Source of the DNA: Aurantimonas sp. Leaf443
GTDB taxonomy: Bacteria > Pseudomonadota > Alphaproteobacteria > Rhizobiales > Rhizobiaceae
Reading direction: 5' to 3'
DNA: 64,000 bases
Assembly (NCBI RefSeq): GCF_001425575.1
Contig: NZ_LMRD01000008.1
Location: 329,171-393,170, forward strand
The position numbers and the translations under genes were made by a program. Below the pieces are notes generated by a model. That model was given only the letters and a program-made list of their open reading frames with translations, had not been told where the DNA came from and did not search any database. Position 1 is the first letter of the stretch; the number at the start of each line of letters is the position of its first letter. Positions 62,111-64,000 of this stretch are shown here, piece after piece.

Positions 62111-62926
62111 TCACACGCCCGAGAAGAGCCAGGCGTGGTCCGCCTCGTTGTGGAACTTCCAGGCCCGGCGCGGGCCGGCCATCGTGTTGAGATAGTAGCT
62201 GTCGTAGCCGTGGACGGTGGCGACCGGGTGGTAGCCCTCGGGCACCAGGACCACGTCGCCGTCCGTCACCACGAAGGCCTCGTCGAGGGCGCGCGCGCCG
62301 GTCTCGTCGGCATCGGTGTAGACGCGCTGGAAGGCGTAGCCCTGCGGCGGGTTCAGCCGGTGATAGTAGGTCTCCTCCAGATAGGTCTCGTCCGGCAGGG
62401 CGTCGCGGTCGTGCTTGTGCGGCGGGTAGGAGGAGGTGTGGCCGCCGGGCGTGACGACCTCCACCACGAGGAGCTGGTGCGCCGCCGCGTCGTTCTCGGG
62501 CATGATATTGGTGACGTAGCGCGTGTTGGTGCCCTTGCCGCGCACGGTCTGGGGATGGGTGCCCGGCGCGATCATCTTCGGCGCGAAGCCCGGGGCGCCC
62601 GGCGCCGTGCAGAAGCCGGCCTCCAGATCCGTCAGCGCCTCGATGGCGAAAGCCGTGCCGGCCGGCAGGTAGAGCGCGTGCGGCGGGCCCTCGAAGGGCG
62701 ACATGCGCTCGCCGAACGCGCCGAAATCCGCGCCCTCCACGCTCGCCCGCGCCCGCCCGCTCACCAGGACGAGGCAGAGCTCGCGATCCCCCGTGTCGCC
62801 CTCGAAGCGCTCGCCGGCGGCAAGGCGCCGCAGCGCGAAGCCGACATGGCCCCAGCCCGCGCTGCGGGGCGTCACGTCGTGCACGAGCCCGCGCGCGGCG
62901 GCGGGCTTTCGATGAAGCCTGGACAT
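62111..62926 (-). CDS. iolB: 5-deoxy-glucuronate isomerase
   Basis: A 271-aa IolB cupin that converts 5-deoxy-D-glucuronate to 2-deoxy-5-keto-gluconate in myo-inositol catabolism. Family motifs GGHTSSYPPHKHDRD (metal His), ETYYHRLNPPQGYAFQRVYTDADET and VPEGYHPVATVHGYDSYYLN are intact. ATG 62926 has GAGG 8 bp upstream; a longer frame to 62956 adds no homology. Other iol genes would be expected nearby but are outside the window, apart from a possible inositol transporter to the right. Confidence 0.92.
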   Translation of the reverse strand: MSRLHRKPAAARGLVHDVTPRSAGWGHVGFALRRLAAGERFEGDTGDRELCLVLVSGRARASVEGADFGAFGERMSPFEGPPHALYLPAGTAFAIEALTDLEAGFCTAPGAPGFAPKMIAPGTHPQTVRGKGTNTRYVTNIMPENDAAAHQLLVVEVVTPGGHTSSYPPHKHDRDALPDETYLEETYYHRLNPPQGYAFQRVYTDADETGARALDEAFVVTDGDVVLVPEGYHPVATVHGYDSYYLNTMAGPRRAWKFHNEADHAWLFSGV

Positions 62927-63077
62927 GGCGTTTCCTCTTTCCCTCGAGACGGTCAAAATGGAATGTCTGGTTGACCATGCGTATAAAATGAATTATTCGT
63001 TCCATTCAGACAAGGCCGGTCGGCGAAAAGAGGCGCAGAGCCCGTCGCCCCCCCGGCTTACCGGGGAGGTGAGGTCA

Positions 63078-63155
63078 TGTCGAAGATGCCGAAGGCGGAG
63101 CTCGTGTCGGCTCTCTCCCGCCGCTTCCCCATGCCCCGGCCGATCCCGGCCTGAC
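63078..63155 (+). CDS. Possible 25-aa leader peptide before the inositol-type binding protein
   Basis: A short ORF (MSKMPKAELVSALSRRFP and a Pro-rich end) with the near-perfect ribosome-binding site GGGGAGGTGA 4 bp upstream. A hairpin CCCCGG/CCGGGG (63052-63067) precedes it and its TGA (63153-63155) sits in the centre of another hairpin, CCGGCCTG (63147-63154) and CAGGCCGG (63156-63163). This layout suggests a translated leader that controls the downstream gene. No homologue recognised; the ORF may be chance. Confidence 0.4.
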
Positions 63156-63163
63156 AGGCCGGC
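63147..63163 (+). promoter_or_regulatory. Hairpin enclosing the leader-ORF stop codon
   Basis: CCGGCCTG and CAGGCCGG flank a single A, giving a 7-bp stem with loop GAC. A ribosome ending at the TGA would melt it. Confidence 0.4.
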
Positions 63164-63324
63164 GGGCTCGCGGCCCGGGTCTAGCCGCCGGGACGGCGAC
63201 GATCCGACCGGACATCCCATCACACCGGCCGTGCCTCTCGCGGAGGAGCGAGGGCGCGCGCCCTGATCACGGAACGAAGGCCCGCCGCCAAGCGACGCGG
63301 CGGCCGAAGCGGGAGGAAATGACC

Positions 63325-64000
63325 ATGAAGAAGCTTCTCTTGGGCACGGCGCTCGCCGCCCTCGTCTCCACGGCCGCGCAGGCCGAGACGATCGGCGTGT
63401 CGATGGCGCTGTTCGACGACAACTTCCTCACCGTGCTGCGCGGCGGCATGCAGGATTACGCCGAGACGCTCGACGGCGTGACGCTGCAGGTGGAGGACGC
63501 CCAGAACGACGTCGCCAAGCAGCAGAGCCAGATCCAGAACTTCATCGCCTCGGGCGTCGACGCCATCATCGTCAATCCCGTCGACACCGACGCCACCGCC
63601 GCCATGTCGAAGATCGCGGCGGATGCGGGCATCCCCCTCGTCTATGTCAACCGCCAGCCGGCCAATCTCGACCAGCTGCCGGAGAAGCAGGCCTTCGTCG
63701 CCTCCGACGAGAAGGAGTCCGGCACGCTGCAGACGCAGGAAGTCTGCAAGATGCTCGGCGGCAAGGGCAAGGCCGTCGTCATGATGGGCGAACTCTCCAA
63801 CCAGGCCGCGCGCATGCGCACGCAGGACATCAAGGACGTGGTCGCCACCGACGCCTGCAAGGGCATCGAGATCGTCGAGGAGCAGACCGCCAACTGGTCG
63901 CGCACCCAGGGCGCCGACCTCGTGACGAACTGGCTTTCGGCGGGCGTCGAGTTCGACGCCGTCATCTCCAACAACGACGAGATGGCCATCGGCGCCATCC
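63325..64000 (+). CDS. Sugar (probably myo-inositol) ABC transporter substrate-binding protein, 3' truncated
   Basis: The first 225 residues of a family-4 periplasmic binding protein, running off the window edge. The signal peptide is about 1-21 (MKKLLLGTALAALVSTAAQA). The mature part begins ETIGVSMALFDDNFLTVLRGG and includes ASGVDAIIVNPVDTDATAAM, MMGELSNQAARMRTQDI and AVISNNDEMAIGAI, typical of ribose/inositol binding proteins. ATG 63325 has GGGAGGAAAT upstream. Next to iolB, myo-inositol is the likeliest ligand. Confidence 0.88.
   Translation, partial: MKKLLLGTALAALVSTAAQAETIGVSMALFDDNFLTVLRGGMQDYAETLDGVTLQVEDAQNDVAKQQSQIQNFIASGVDAIIVNPVDTDATAAMSKIAADAGIPLVYVNRQPANLDQLPEKQAFVASDEKESGTLQTQEVCKMLGGKGKAVVMMGELSNQAARMRTQDIKDVVATDACKGIEIVEEQTANWSRTQGADLVTNWLSAGVEFDAVISNNDEMAIGAI

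Larger units (their letters stand above)
62927..63324. other. Divergent iolB / sugar-binding protein control region
   Basis: 398 bp with an AT-rich core (about 62955-63010) holding GAATG and CATTC half-sites and TTGACC, the likely divergent promoters. Further right come a hairpin CCCCGG/CCGGGG (63052-63067), a short ORF with a strong ribosome-binding site (63078-63155), and a stem CCGGCCTG/CAGGCCGG around its stop. This looks like a leader of the binding-protein gene. Confidence 0.45.

Noticed and set aside
62955-63010. Possible IolR-type GGAA-N6-TTCC operator
   Set aside because: Half-sites are present but the spacing is not exact, so I only describe an AT-rich control region.

Overview
The window is very GC-rich DNA, densely coded on both strands, with short intergenic gaps and many 1-17 nt stop/start overlaps. 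Gene content points to an alphaproteobacterium of the order Hyphomicrobiales (Rhizobiales): several ABC sugar, amino-acid and quaternary-amine uptake systems, LrgAB, a uppP-GST-queG-SDR neighbourhood, a DbpA-type DEAD helicase, an EcfG-like promoter before a single-domain response regulator, and an inositol catabolism block. I cannot assign a genus. No phage, insertion sequence, CRISPR array, rRNA or tRNA was seen; this looks like ordinary chromosome rich in catabolic genes.

Layout. 1-3075 (+): OpuC-type quaternary-amine ABC transporter (ATPase truncated at the window edge, two permeases, binding protein). 3115-5999 (-): hutF coupled to a histidine-ammonia-lyase-family gene that lacks the Ala-Ser-Gly cofactor triad. 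6148-8615 (-): altronate dehydratase and KDG kinase, divergent from a double-HTH GntR/FCD regulator. 9874-14493: TetR repressor divergent from a three-subunit cytoplasmic molybdenum aldehyde oxidoreductase. 14539-16906 (-): polar amino-acid ABC transporter. 17203-19551 (+): tex. 19559-28391 (-): a nine-gene sugar operon (binding protein, two permeases, ATPase, Gfo/Idh dehydrogenase, TIM-barrel isomerase, hydrolase, RPE-family epimerase, ROK kinase), divergent from a ROK repressor with a XylR-like operator between them. 29916-35511 (-): lrgAB, a large MscS-type channel and a DEAD-box helicase.

35745-44429: a 70-aa protein, uppP, a GST, a DUF1294 protein, a LysR/aldo-keto reductase pair, queG behind a strongly folded leader, a pentapeptide-repeat protein overlapping queG, an atypical SDR and a diguanylate cyclase. 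44451-47269 (-): an ATP-grasp ligase with a GNAT/C39-peptidase fusion. 47476-54105: response regulator, PHB-type esterase, FAD reductase, DUF808 protein, transaldolase and an AraC regulator. 54297-60279: two related chemoreceptor genes flanking a YcaQ-family glycosylase; the second receptor is frameshifted at a 7-G tract. 60330-64000: Gfo/Idh dehydrogenase, a 65-aa membrane protein, iolB and the start of a sugar (probably inositol) binding protein preceded by a possible leader peptide.

Most genes serve uptake and oxidation of plant- or soil-derived small molecules (betaines, uronates, aldehydes, rare sugars, inositol), usually with a local regulator transcribed divergently. The items most worth a second look are the MIO-less lyase, the queG leader, the GNAT/C39 plus ATP-grasp pair, the period-5 glycine protein, the poly-G receptor frameshift, an orphan terminator before the AraC gene and the leader ORF before the inositol binding protein.
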